The notes under the pieces were generated by a model, which made no database searches, had not been told where the DNA came from, and was given only the letters and a program-made list of their open reading frames with translations. Made by a program: the position numbers and the translations under genes. From the NCBI RefSeq assembly GCF_003762835.1, contig NZ_RJWA01000008.1, positions 1 to 64,000 on the forward strand: 64,000 nt of DNA, written 5' to 3'. Position 1 is the first letter of the stretch; every line of letters begins with the position of its first letter. The DNA comes from Micromonospora sp. HM5-17. GTDB lineage: Bacteria; Actinomycetota; Actinomycetes; Mycobacteriales; Micromonosporaceae. Positions 25,508 to 34,182 of the stretch are shown piece after piece.

Positions 25508-26404
25508 TCACCGATACGACTCGTCGAGCTCCCGAATGAGCTGCTCCAGGATCCGGACGGTGTCCGTCAACGGCGCGGCCTCGACGAACAGCCGGTTCAC
25601 CGCGTCGAAGTAGCAGTCGACGTCCTCCCGCTTGTCCAGGTAGAGCGCGCTGGTCAGCTGTTCGATGTAGACCAGGTCGGGCAGGTCCTCCTCGGCGAAG
25701 CGCAGGATCGTGAACGAGCCGCCGGCCGCGGCGTGCCCGCCGGCGGCGAGCGGGATCACCTGGAGCCGCACGTTCGGCAGCTTCGTGACGATGCCGATCA
25801 ACGCCTCGAGCTGGTCGCGCATCACCCGCGGGCCACCGACCGGGCGCCGCAGCGCGGCCTCGTCGATCACCGCCCACAGCGTCGGCGGATCCGGGCGGGT
25901 GAGCAGCTGTTGCCGCTCCATCCGGAGCCGTACCCGCCGGGCGACCTCCTCCTCGCCCGCGGTGCCGAGCCCGAGGCGAACCACCGCGCGGGCGTACTCC
26001 TCGGTCTGGAGCAGTCCCGGGACGAACTGGACCTCGTAGGTCCGGATCAGTGTCGCCGTCGCCTCCAGTCCCAGGTACCGCTGGAACCAGTTCGGCGTGA
26101 TGTCGCGGTACGCGTGCCACCACGCGGGCGTGTTGGCCTCCCGTACCCGGGCCAGCAGCGTCGCCCGTTCCTCGCCGTCGGGGACGCCGTAGAGCGTCAG
26201 CAGGTCCCGGACGTCGCGCTCCTTGAAGCCGACCCGGCCCAGCTCCATCCGGCTGATCTTCGACTCGGATGCGCGGATCGCGTTGCCGGCCTCCGCCCGG
26301 GTCAGACCCCGCTCCTCACGCAGTCGCCGGAGCTGCGCGCCCACCAGTACCCGGACCGCCGTAGGGCCGTCGCCGGGGACGTCCCGCCGCGGCAACCGAC
26401 TCAT
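25508..26404 (-). CDS. XRE-family regulator with DUF5753 domain
   Basis: 298 residues. Residues about 18-75 are a helix-turn-helix (LGAQLRRLREERGLTRAEAGNAI, SESKISRMELGRVGF). The remainder is the DUF5753 ligand-type domain: YEVQFVPGLLQTEEYARAVV, RMERQQLL, AVIDEAALRRPVGG, VRLQVIPLAAGGHAAAGGSF and VYIEQLTSALYLD. Such regulators usually pair with a small DUF397 protein, which is absent here, and act in development or secondary metabolism. GGAGGTACGGG precedes the ATG. Confidence 0.9.
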   Translation of the reverse strand: MSRLPRRDVPGDGPTAVRVLVGAQLRRLREERGLTRAEAGNAIRASESKISRMELGRVGFKERDVRDLLTLYGVPDGEERATLLARVREANTPAWWHAYRDITPNWFQRYLGLEATATLIRTYEVQFVPGLLQTEEYARAVVRLGLGTAGEEEVARRVRLRMERQQLLTRPDPPTLWAVIDEAALRRPVGGPRVMRDQLEALIGIVTKLPNVRLQVIPLAAGGHAAAGGSFTILRFAEEDLPDLVYIEQLTSALYLDKREDVDCYFDAVNRLFVEAAPLTDTVRILEQLIRELDESYR

Positions 26405-26515
26405 CCCGTACCTCCGGTTCTACCCGACGCCAAGCATGCCACCGGCCATCCGCCTGAGCTACCGGCCGCGCCCCTCGGCCGGGGCTGTCATCGGGCCGCC
26501 GATCGGGCGGGTCGG

Positions 26516-27049
26516 CTAGCGGCTCCGGGTGAAGGTCCGGCCCGGCCCGTCGGCCGTGGTCGCGACGGTGAGGGACCGCCCGTCGTCCGCGAGGTGGATC
26601 AGCAGCGTGACGGAGCGCTGCTCGTCGCCGGCGACACCCACCTCGTCCGTACCGGTGAGGACCAGGCGGTAGCGGTGCGCCGGGGCTCCGGTCCCACCGT
26701 CGACCAGCGGCTCCAGCCGCCCGCGGTAGGTCAACGGGTCGCCCTCGGCGACGTACACCGTCGAGCCGTCCGGCTGCACGGTCAGCGAGGCCACGTCCGA
26801 GGGGAAGTCGCCCTGGTACGTCCACCGTCCGGCCAGGGGCCGGAGGGGGTTGGCGTCCGGACCGGGTGACGCCGTGGCCGGGCTGGGCGGCGGTGTCGTC
26901 GTGCCCGACGCGCCCTGGCGCGTGGCGGGACCGGTCCCACCGTCGTCGGCGCCGCAGGCCCCCAGGACCAGGGCGGACGCCAGGACCAGCGCCACGCCCG
27001 CGCGTCCCGCGACGCCGATTGCTCGGCCGGCGGCTCCGCCGCTGTCCAT
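26516..27049 (-). CDS. Small lipoprotein of unknown function
   Basis: 177 residues. Signal region VGRAGVALVLASALVLGAC-like with the lipobox cysteine at about residue 32, then a Thr/Pro/Ser linker, then a domain of about 110 residues (LRPLAGRWTYQGDFPSDVASLTVQPDGSTVYVAEGDPLTYRGRLE) with alternating strands that looks like a small lipocalin-like or META-type beta barrel. I do not recognise the family. The ATG at 27049 follows GAGG; a GTG at 27082 is the alternative. It diverges from the broken RHS gene. Confidence 0.7.
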   Translation of the reverse strand: MDSGGAAGRAIGVAGRAGVALVLASALVLGACGADDGGTGPATRQGASGTTTPPPSPATASPGPDANPLRPLAGRWTYQGDFPSDVASLTVQPDGSTVYVAEGDPLTYRGRLEPLVDGGTGAPAHRYRLVLTGTDEVGVAGDEQRSVTLLIHLADDGRSLTVATTADGPGRTFTRSR

Positions 27050-27196
27050 GGTCTGCCTCGTCCTCCTGCTCCGCCGCGTCACCGTAGCGCACCGGTGCGG
27101 CGCCGGCCGCCACCGACCTGTGCGACATCTGTGCGCGCGACCGACATCGATGTGCGTCGACGTATCGGTGCCGGTCGGTAAAGCCAGGAGGCATCC

Positions 27197-28381
27197 GTGT
27201 ACCTCGTGCGGCGCCGCCCGCTCGGGCTGGCATCGGCAGTCGTCATGGCGGTCTCGATCCTCGGCGGGGTGCCGGAGTCGGCGGTCGCCGCCCCCGGGGA
27301 CGACCTCTCATTAGCCCGGGAACCGTCGGTGCCGGCCCGCCCGGTGCGGGTACCGGACGCGGAGCCGGGCATCGTCGAGCAGCGCGCACTGCGTACCATC
27401 CCGACGGTCTCGTGGCCGAAGCCGGGAGCGGCCGAGGTCACACTGGAGCCCGATGGCGCAGGGCGGAAGGAGGCCGCCCGGAGCGCCGTGCGCACCGCGC
27501 GGACGAAGGCCGGTGGCCTGCCGGTCGCGGTCGGTGCGCCCCGCGACGACGCGGGTACGGCGGCCCCCGGCCGGGTCCGGATCGAGCTGTTGCCGCGGCA
27601 GCAGGACCGGCTGCTGCTGCGGGTCCGGCGTACGGACGGGGTGGCCGCCACCGGTCGGGTCGGAGTACTCGCCGAAGGAGTGCGTCGTCGGCAACCTTCC
27701 GGCACCCGACTCGAACACCAAGCGCTGCCACCCGGCGCGGTGGACGCCGGACGGGCAGGCCGCCGAACGCGAGGACTGGTTCAACAAGTACGTGGTCACC
27801 CAGGTGACCGAGGCGGACCGCACCACCGGCCTGCCGCCGACGGTGACCCGGATCGAGTAACCGGGCACGCCGGCGTGGCGGTTCGGCGACGCCGACGGCC
27901 TGGTGGCGGAGAACCGCAAGACCTGGTCGCAGTGGCGCGGATACGACCGGGTCCGTATCCACAAGGGCGATCCCGACGGCGTCACCAGTGTGATCGAGTC
28001 GCTGTTCTTCCGCGGCATGGACGGCGACCGCACCGCGTCCGGCGGCCGGAAGGAAGTTGTCTACCCCGACTCGACCGGCAAGCCGGTTCCGGACGCCGAT
28101 CCGCTGGCCGGCACCGCGCGGGTGAACACCACGTTCGCCGCCGACGGCACGGTACGGGAGAAGGAGGTCACCTGCTCCGGGTCGGCTTCCAGCTCGTCTA
28201 CACCGATCAGTACGGCGAGGGGCACCCTCCCGATCCGGAGCAGATGGATGAGTGGATGGACAGCCGGGACGGCGACGACGAACACCCGTACACGTCCGTG
28301 CTCCGCGGCGCCGTGACACCGCGAAAGATAAAGGTGGACAGGTATGGCAACATCACGCTCGGCGGGCAGCCCGCTGACTGA
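27197..28381 (+). pseudogene. Broken RHS/YD-repeat-type secreted protein gene
   Basis: A GTG at 27197 after AGGAGG starts a signal peptide (LGLASAVVMAVSILGGVPESAVAA) and a normal-looking first 150 residues. Near 27655-27665 the coding sense moves to another frame (SEYSPKECVVGNLPAPDSN, REDWFNKYVVTQVTEADR). That frame is cut at 27858-27860 by TAA directly after VTRIE, where relatives have tyrosine, and then continues without a shift as PGTPAWRFGDADGLVAENRK and TWSQWRGYDRVRIHKGDPD, which is RHS-core sequence of actinomycete polymorphic-toxin-type proteins. Near 28172 the sense returns to the first frame and ends at 28381 with a short tail. Most of an RHS protein (normally well over 1000 residues) is missing. 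So: one large deletion, two frameshifts and one nonsense change. Confidence 0.75.
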
Positions 28382-28770
28382 CGGAGCCGGTGACCAGGTG
28401 TGGGAGGCGGTCGCGCGGCTGGTCGAGGAGTGGGCCGACCGGTTCGCCGGGCGGCTCCGGGCCACCGTTCCCGACCTGACGGTCCGGGTGCGCCACGACC
28501 ACGTCCGGTCGGCGGTCGAGTACGGGAGCTGGGTGGAGCTGAACCGGGGCACCGCGGCACGGGACGCCGATGGCGTCCTCGTCGAGCTGCTCTTCATGGG
28601 CGACACCCGGATCGCCGACCTGACCGTCTACGAGCAGGGCGAGGTGGTGCTCGTCGACGAGGAGCTTCCGTACGACGAGGCGGGCGGCACCGAGCAGACC
28701 CTGGCCGTCACCCGGCGCGCTGGACCTGGTCGACGGGCACGTCGCCGAGATCGAGGCGGCGTTGCGGTGA
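28344..28770 (+). pseudogene. Small acidic protein, possible immunity protein, frameshifted near its end
   Basis: The ATG at 28344 overlaps the RHS relic and follows AAGG. About 125 residues look natural (VWEAVARLVEEWADRFAG, DHVRSAVEYGSWVELNR, VLVELLFMGDTRIADLTVYE, GEVVLVDEELPYDE). Around 28715-28722 the sense leaves this frame and continues as LDLVDGHVAEIEAALR with a stop at 28768-28770, three bases before a strong terminator hairpin. In the ATG frame translation would instead run to 29051 through the convergent sirtuin gene. The size and position directly after an RHS carboxyl end fit an immunity protein, but I recognise no family, so that is inference. Confidence 0.55.
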
Positions 28771-28772
28771 CC

Positions 28773-28807
28773 GCGGGGAGCGGCCGTCCCGGCCGGCCGC
28801 TCCCCGC
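28773..28807 (+). terminator. Strong hairpin terminator
   Basis: A perfect 14-bp stem (GCGGGGAGCGGCCG with CGGCCGCTCCCCGC) around a 7-base loop, beginning 2 bases after the reconstructed stop at 28770. Its place supports 28770 as the ancestral end of the upstream gene. It also lies about 115 bases past the convergent sirtuin stop. Confidence 0.65.
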
Positions 28808-28922
28808 CGGTTCGCGCACGTGCCCCGGACCGCGACGGGTCGGGGGCGTACCGGCCGACGGGCGTGGTCAGCGCCGTGGCGCGGGCTCGCCCGCCGGCCG
28901 ACAGCAGCGTCCTCATTCGCCG

Positions 28923-29765
28923 TCAGGTGGGGTCGGTGGTGCCCGTCTGGCAGACCGCTTCCGCTCGGGCGGTGGGACCGGGGTCGGGCCGTCGGGCGCC
29001 CCAGGCAGCCTCGACCAGGGCGGGGAGGACCTGGGCGGCGGATCCGCGTAGGTTGAGGGTGCAGTCCTGGTCGAGCGGCGTGGGTTCCGGATTGACCTGG
29101 ATCACGGCCGCGCCGGAGCGCGCCGCGACCCGGGGGATCGTGGCGGCCGGGTACACGACGCCGGAGGTGCCGACGACCAGCAGCAGGTCACAGGCGGTGG
29201 CGGCGTCGACCGCCGCGGCCAGGGCAGCCTCGGGCAGCGCCTCCCCGAACCACACCACGCCGGGCCGGACGAGCGCGCCGCAGTCCCGGCAGCGCGGCGG
29301 CGGCAGCCGGCGTCCCTCCTCCGGTTCGGTGTCATCGTCGAGATCGGTGAGGGTTGCCGGGTGGGCGGCCTCCGCGGCGCAGCGGGGTGCGAAGAGACTG
29401 CCGTGCAGGTGGACCGGGGCCGGGGATCCGGCCCGCTCGTGCAGGTCGTCGACGTTCTGGGTGATCACCACCGTCCCGGGGACCATGGCCTCGATGGCGG
29501 CCGTGGCCAGGTGTCCCGGGTTGGGCTGCGCCCGGCGCACCCGGGCACGCCGCCACTCGTACCAGCCCCAGACGAGCTCCGGATCGGCCTCGAACGCCTC
29601 CGGGGTGGCGAGCTGCTGGGCGTCGAAGCGGGCCCACAGCCCGGTGAGATCGTCCCGGAATGTCGGTACGCCGCTCTCGGCCGAGATACCCGCACCGGTG
29701 AAGACGACGATCCGACGAGCCTGCCGGAGCAGCACGGCGGCTTCGGGCGGCAGAACACTCTCCAT
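28923..29765 (-). CDS. Sirtuin-type NAD-dependent protein deacylase
   Basis: 280 residues from the ATG at 29765. Family motifs are complete for NAD binding and catalysis: VVFTGAGISAESGVPTFRDD, TQNVDDLHERAG with the catalytic His in VHLHGSL, VVWFGEALPE, VVGTSGVVYPAA and VIQVNPEPTPLD. The enzyme removes acyl groups from lysine while consuming NAD, in the cytoplasm. Oddity: the zinc module normally has two CxxC pairs, but here the first reads RCAAEAAHPA, with Glu where the second cysteine should be, while the second pair (RCRDCG) is intact. Another residue, such as the nearby His, might complete the site. Confidence 0.9.
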   Translation of the reverse strand: MESVLPPEAAVLLRQARRIVVFTGAGISAESGVPTFRDDLTGLWARFDAQQLATPEAFEADPELVWGWYEWRRARVRRAQPNPGHLATAAIEAMVPGTVVITQNVDDLHERAGSPAPVHLHGSLFAPRCAAEAAHPATLTDLDDDTEPEEGRRLPPPRCRDCGALVRPGVVWFGEALPEAALAAAVDAATACDLLLVVGTSGVVYPAATIPRVAARSGAAVIQVNPEPTPLDQDCTLNLRGSAAQVLPALVEAAWGARRPDPGPTARAEAVCQTGTTDPT

Positions 29766-29814
29766 CCGAGAGATCCTGCCACCGCCGTCAACATCCGGTC
29801 CCGGCCCGGGCCGC

Positions 29815-29851
29815 GCGGGACCCCGGACCCGTTCGAGGTTCGGGGTCCCGC
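29815..29851 (-). terminator. Hairpin terminator after the MMPL gene
   Basis: A 15-bp stem (GCGGGACCCCGGACC with GGTTCGGGGTCCCGC, one G-T wobble) around a 7-base loop, starting 22 bases after the MMPL stop at 29873 and before the sirtuin start. It separates the two transcripts. Confidence 0.65.
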
Positions 29852-29872
29852 CGACCGTGTCGGGGGATGCCG

Positions 29873-31993
29873 TCACCGCATCCGATCACTCATGCTCGGC
29901 ACCGCGTTCGCTACCGCGGGCGCCGGGGCACGTCGGAAGAGCCGGCCTGGCCACCAGGTGGCCCGGCCGAGGTGCAGGGCCAGGGCCGGAACCAACAGGC
30001 TGCGGACGAGGAACGTGTCGATCAGCACCCCCACCGCGACGATGACGCCGGTCTGCACCGACGGGACCAGCGGCAGGACGCAGAGCGCGCCGAAGGTGGC
30101 CGCCAGGACGACACCGGCGCTGGTGATCACGCCGCCGGTGACCGTGAGGGCGCGGAGTACGCCCGGGGCGTGGCCGAGCGCCGCCGCCTCCTCCCGGGCC
30201 CGGGTCATCAGGAAGATGGTGTAGTCGACGCCGAGCGCGACGAGGAACAGGAAGGTCTGTAGCGGCAGCCCGACCCAGAGCCGGGGATGCCCCATCAGGT
30301 CGAGGATCAGCCCCGCACCACCCAGCGCGGCCAGGTACGACAGCACCACGCTCGCCATCAGCAGCAGCGGCGCGACCAGCGCGCGCAGCAGCACCACCAG
30401 GATCAGCAGCACGACCGCCAGGATCAACGGCATCACCACCCGGAGGTCCCGGTTGGTGATCTCGGCGGTGTCCAGCTCGTAGGCGGTGTCGCCACCGACC
30501 AGCGCGTCCGCGCCGGGCACCGCGTGCACCGCGGCACGGATCCGGCTCACCGTCGCCAGCGCCGCGTCACCGGTCGGGTCGGTCGTCAGCGTGGCCCGCA
30601 GCCGGACCCACCGGCCGTCCGCCGAACGCTCCGGCTCGGCGACCGCCGCCACGCCCTCCACGGCCCGGGTCGCGTCCGCCACCGGCCCGGCGGCCTCGGC
30701 GGCGGCCAGGATCTCGACCGGAGCCGTGGTGCCGGCGGGGTAGTGCGCGGCGATCAGACGCTGCCCGGTGACCGAGCCGACCTCCCGGGTGAAGTACTCG
30801 TTGCCCGGCAGACCGACGCTGAGGGTGGTCATCCCGAGGGCCAGGACGCCGAGCGCCAGCGCGGTGCCGACCCAGGTGACGCGGGGCCGTCGCCCGACGG
30901 CGTGGGCGATCCGTGCCCAGACACCGTGGTCCGCCGTGACGTCCCGGTCGGCGAGGTCGGGGGAGTAGCGCGGAACGAACGGCCAGAACAGCCACCGGCC
31001 GCAGATCACCAGCACGGCGGGGAGAAGTGTCGACATCGCGACCAGCGCGGCGGCGACCCCGACCGCGCAGACCGGACCGAGACCACGGGTCGACGGCAGC
31101 TCCGCGGCGAGCAGGCAGAGTAGACCGGCGGCCACCGTCGCCGCCGACGCGCACATCGCGGGCAGGCACCGGCGCAGCGCCACCGCCATCGCCGCGTGCC
31201 GGTCGGCGTGCCGCCGCAGCTCCTCGCGGTAGCGCGCCACGAGCAGCAGTGCGTAGTCCACCCCGATGCCGAAGACGAGCACGGTCAGGATGTTCTGGCT
31301 CTGGAAGTCGACGACGAGCCCGCCGTACCTGGCGAGCAGGTAGACCACCGCGCTGGCGAGCTGACCGGCCACCCCGGCGGTGAGCAACGGGATCAGCCAG
31401 AGGACCGGACTCCGGTAGGTGATCAGCAGCAGCAGGGTCACCGTGGCGACCGTGGCCAGCAGCAGGGTGAGGTCCATCCCGGCGAAGGCGTCGAAGAGGT
31501 CGGAGTCGGCCCCGGCCGAGCCGGTCAGCGCGGTCTGCAAGCCCTCCGGCGCCCCCGACGACAACCGCTCCTTCACCGGTCCGATCGCGTCAGACTGCTC
31601 CTCGTCGGTGCCGGCGAGCGGGAAGCTGAGCAGCAGGGCCCGTCCGTCCGCGCTCGGCATCGGCGGCGGCACCCGGCCGCCCTCGGCGTACCGGGCGAAC
31701 GCCGTCCGGTCCCGGTCGACCTTCGCCCGGTCCGCCGGGGTCAGGCCGGTCTCCCGGACGTACACCGCGACGGCGATCAGGGCGTCCGACTCCGGGAACG
31801 CGGCCGCGGCCCGCTCCGCGGCCCGGCTCGTCTCGGCCCCGGCGGGCAACGCCCCGAGACTGTCGTTGTTCTGCACCTCGGTGAGCCGGAGCGCGAGCGG
31901 TCCCATCAGCGCCGCGACGGCGACCCAGAGGGCCAGCACCGCGTACACGGCGCGCCGACCGGACAGTACGCCGGCCAAACCGTGCCTGGACAT
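29873..31993 (-). CDS. MMPL/RND-family exporter
   Basis: 706 residues with the layout of the MMPL family: a first helix (AVYALALWVAVAALMGPLALRL-like), a large outer domain, five or six helices (DLTLLLATVATVTLLLLITYRSP; ILTVLVFGIGVDYALLLVARYREEL), then a repeat of the same plan with VPLQTFLFLVALGVDYTIFLMTRAREE-like sequence. The two GxGVDY motifs are hallmarks of lipid and drug exporters driven by the proton gradient. The ATG at 31993 follows a perfect AGGAGG. It is divergent from a histidine kinase/response regulator pair that may regulate it. The substrate is unknown. Confidence 0.9.
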   Translation of the reverse strand: MSRHGLAGVLSGRRAVYAVLALWVAVAALMGPLALRLTEVQNNDSLGALPAGAETSRAAERAAAAFPESDALIAVAVYVRETGLTPADRAKVDRDRTAFARYAEGGRVPPPMPSADGRALLLSFPLAGTDEEQSDAIGPVKERLSSGAPEGLQTALTGSAGADSDLFDAFAGMDLTLLLATVATVTLLLLITYRSPVLWLIPLLTAGVAGQLASAVVYLLARYGGLVVDFQSQNILTVLVFGIGVDYALLLVARYREELRRHADRHAAMAVALRRCLPAMCASAATVAAGLLCLLAAELPSTRGLGPVCAVGVAAALVAMSTLLPAVLVICGRWLFWPFVPRYSPDLADRDVTADHGVWARIAHAVGRRPRVTWVGTALALGVLALGMTTLSVGLPGNEYFTREVGSVTGQRLIAAHYPAGTTAPVEILAAAEAAGPVADATRAVEGVAAVAEPERSADGRWVRLRATLTTDPTGDAALATVSRIRAAVHAVPGADALVGGDTAYELDTAEITNRDLRVVMPLILAVVLLILVVLLRALVAPLLLMASVVLSYLAALGGAGLILDLMGHPRLWVGLPLQTFLFLVALGVDYTIFLMTRAREEAAALGHAPGVLRALTVTGGVITSAGVVLAATFGALCVLPLVPSVQTGVIVAVGVLIDTFLVRSLLVPALALHLGRATWWPGRLFRRAPAPAVANAVPSMSDRMR

Positions 31994-32182
31994 ACGAATT
32001 CCTCCTGAAGGATGCGAAGCGACCGCAGGCGGATCAACCCGGGTTCGGCCCGGTGGCTGTCGCGGTCATGCGCGTCCTCGATCCAACGCGGCGGCAGCAC
32101 CGGTGGCAGGAGTGGCACGTCCCGGACCGGGGGTGGGCCTAGCACCACTGCCCATGCCTCGGTGGGCCCGCAGAATGAGCGC

Positions 32183-33481
32183 ATGGACCCCGGCCTCGAT
32201 GTGCTCCGCTCGTGGGTTCGCCCCCGGCTGCGGTACGCCGGGCAGGGGCTGCTGCTGGCCCTGCTCGCGGCGACCGCACACGTCACGCTGTTCGTGCTGT
32301 CGGTGGTGGCCCTGGTGTGCACCGTGCTCGGCGTCGGGCTGTACGCCGTCCCGGCGGTGACCGCCGCCGTACGAAGGCTGGCAGACCTGAACCGGCGACT
32401 GGCCGGCGCGTGGACCGGAGTCGAGGTGCCGGCACCCTATCGGCCGCTGCCGGCCGGGGCCGGGGTGTGGAGACGCTACGGCTGGGTGGTCACCGACCCC
32501 GCCACCTGGCGGGACCTGCTCTGGCTGCTGCTCGCGATGCCGGTCAACCTGGTGCTCGGCGTGCTGCCGTCGGCCCTGCTCCTCTACGGGGTGGAGGGGG
32601 TCGTCGGCGTGCCGCTGCTGCTCTGGCGGCTCGGCGCCTGGTACGGCTACGGCGTCATCTGGCCGATCGACGGCGCGTTCGACGCGCTGCTGACAGTGCC
32701 GCAGGGAGCACTGATCGCGCTGCTCGGGCTGCTGGTCGGCGACCACGTCCGGTGGTTGCAGGCGTGCGTTGTCCGCGCGCTGCTCGGCCCCACCCGGGGT
32801 GCGGCGCTGCGGCAACGGGTCCAGCAGCTCACCGAGAGCCGAGCGGAGACGGTGGACGCCCAGGCCGCCGAGCTGCGCCGGATCGAACGGGACCTGCACG
32901 ACGGCGCCCAGGCCCGGCTGGTGGCCCTGCGCATGAGCATCGGGCTGGCCGAGCAGCTGATGACCCGGGACCCGGAAGCCGCGCAGAAGCTGCTCGCGGA
33001 GGCCCGGGAAACCAGCGCACGGGCCCTGGGCGAACTGCGCGATCTGGTGCGCGGGATCCATCCGCCGGTGCTCGCCGAGCGGGGCCTCGACGGCGCGGTC
33101 CGGGCCCTCGCGGTGGCGCTGCCCATTCCCGTCGAGGTCGATGTGGACCTGCCGGGCCGGCCGCCGGCGCCGGTCGAGTCGGCGGCCTACTTCGCGGTGG
33201 CCGAGTCGGTGGCCAACCTCACCAAGCACAGTCGCGCCCGGCACGCCTGGGTCCGCCTCCGGCACGACCGGGGGCGGCTTACGATGGTCGTCGCCGACGA
33301 CGGGGTGGGCGGCGCCGACCCGAGTGCCGGGACGGGGCTGCGCGGAATCGAGCGACGGCTCGCCGCCTTCGACGGCACGGTGTCCGTGACCAGCCCGCCG
33401 GGCGGAGGTACGACCGTGACAATGGAGCTGCCGTGCGAGTTGTCATCGCCGAGGACCTCGCCCTCCTCAGGGACGGGCTGA
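32183..33481 (+). CDS. Sensor histidine kinase (HisKA_3 type)
   Basis: 432 residues from the ATG at 32183. Four to six membrane helices fill the first 200 residues (LLLALLAATAHVTLFVLSVV, LLWLLLAMPVNLVLGVLPSA). A short coiled part leads to ELRRIERDLHDGAQARLVAL, where the His is the phosphorylated residue, followed by GELRDLVRGIHPPVLAERGL. The ATP-binding domain is short: ESVANLTKHSRARHAWV (N-box with Lys-His), VVADDGVGGA, GTGLRGIERRLAAFDG. This is a NarX/DesK-like kinase. It overlaps the response regulator start by 49 bases, so the pair is co-translated. It sits between an MMPL exporter and an ABC exporter, likely targets of its control. Confidence 0.9.
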   Translation: MDPGLDVLRSWVRPRLRYAGQGLLLALLAATAHVTLFVLSVVALVCTVLGVGLYAVPAVTAAVRRLADLNRRLAGAWTGVEVPAPYRPLPAGAGVWRRYGWVVTDPATWRDLLWLLLAMPVNLVLGVLPSALLLYGVEGVVGVPLLLWRLGAWYGYGVIWPIDGAFDALLTVPQGALIALLGLLVGDHVRWLQACVVRALLGPTRGAALRQRVQQLTESRAETVDAQAAELRRIERDLHDGAQARLVALRMSIGLAEQLMTRDPEAAQKLLAEARETSARALGELRDLVRGIHPPVLAERGLDGAVRALAVALPIPVEVDVDLPGRPPAPVESAAYFAVAESVANLTKHSRARHAWVRLRHDRGRLTMVVADDGVGGADPSAGTGLRGIERRLAAFDGTVSVTSPPGGGTTVTMELPCELSSPRTSPSSGTG

Positions 33482-34074
33482 CCCGGCTGCTCCAGGCGTT
33501 CGACTTCGAGGTGGTCGCCACCGTCGACAATGGACCGGCGCTGCTGCCGGCGCTGACCACGCACCGGCCGGACGTCGCCGTGGTCGACGTACGACTGCCA
33601 CCGACCTTCACCGACGAGGGCCTGCAGGCGGCGATCCAGGCCCGGGCCCAGATTCCCGGCCTGCCGATCCTGGTGCTCTCCCAGCACGTCGAGCAGCTCT
33701 ACGCCCGCGAGCTGCTGGCCGACCGGGCCGGCGCGGTCGGTTACCTGCTGAAGGACCGGGTCGGCGATGTCGGACAGTTCGTGGACGCGGTGCGCCGGGT
33801 GGCGGCGGGCGGGACGGTGATGGACCCCGAGGTCGTCGCCCAACTCCTCGTCCGGCGCGAGACGAAGCCGCTGCACCGGCTCACCCCACGCGAGCGTGAG
33901 GTGCTCGGGTTGATGGCCGAGGGACGGTCCAACGCCGCGATCGCGAACCGGCTCTTCGTCACCGAGAAGGCCGTGAGCAAGCACATCAACAACATCTTCG
34001 GCAAGCTCGGCCTGCCTCCGTCCGAGGACGACAATCGCCGGGTGCTGGCCGTCCTCGCCTACCTGAACGCCTGA
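33433..34074 (+). CDS. LuxR/NarL-family response regulator
   Basis: 213 residues from a GTG at 33433 that lies inside the end of the kinase gene. The receiver domain has VVIAEDLALLRDGL (acid pocket), VAVVDVRLPPTFTDEGL with the phosphoacceptor Asp, and GYLLKDRVGDV with the conserved Lys. The carboxyl end is a LuxR-type helix-turn-helix: LTPREREVLGLMAEGRSNAAIANRLFVTEKAVSKHINNIFGKL. It partners the kinase at 32183. Confidence 0.92.
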   Translation: MRVVIAEDLALLRDGLTRLLQAFDFEVVATVDNGPALLPALTTHRPDVAVVDVRLPPTFTDEGLQAAIQARAQIPGLPILVLSQHVEQLYARELLADRAGAVGYLLKDRVGDVGQFVDAVRRVAAGGTVMDPEVVAQLLVRRETKPLHRLTPREREVLGLMAEGRSNAAIANRLFVTEKAVSKHINNIFGKLGLPPSEDDNRRVLAVLAYLNA

Positions 34075-34115
34075 GCGGCCGAGCGGGCACCGGCGCCGCC
34101 CCGTCCGCCCGGCCG

Positions 34116-34141
34116 GGCACCGCCGCCCGCACGGCGGTGCC
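34116..34141. terminator. Bidirectional hairpin terminator
   Basis: A perfect 10-bp stem (GGCACCGCCG with CGGCGGTGCC) and a 6-base loop between the response regulator stop (34074) and the stop of the convergent ABC permease (34183). Confidence 0.6.
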
Positions 34142-34182
34142 GGCGCCGCCCTGGGGACGCGGCGCCGGCACCCGCTGCGGCG

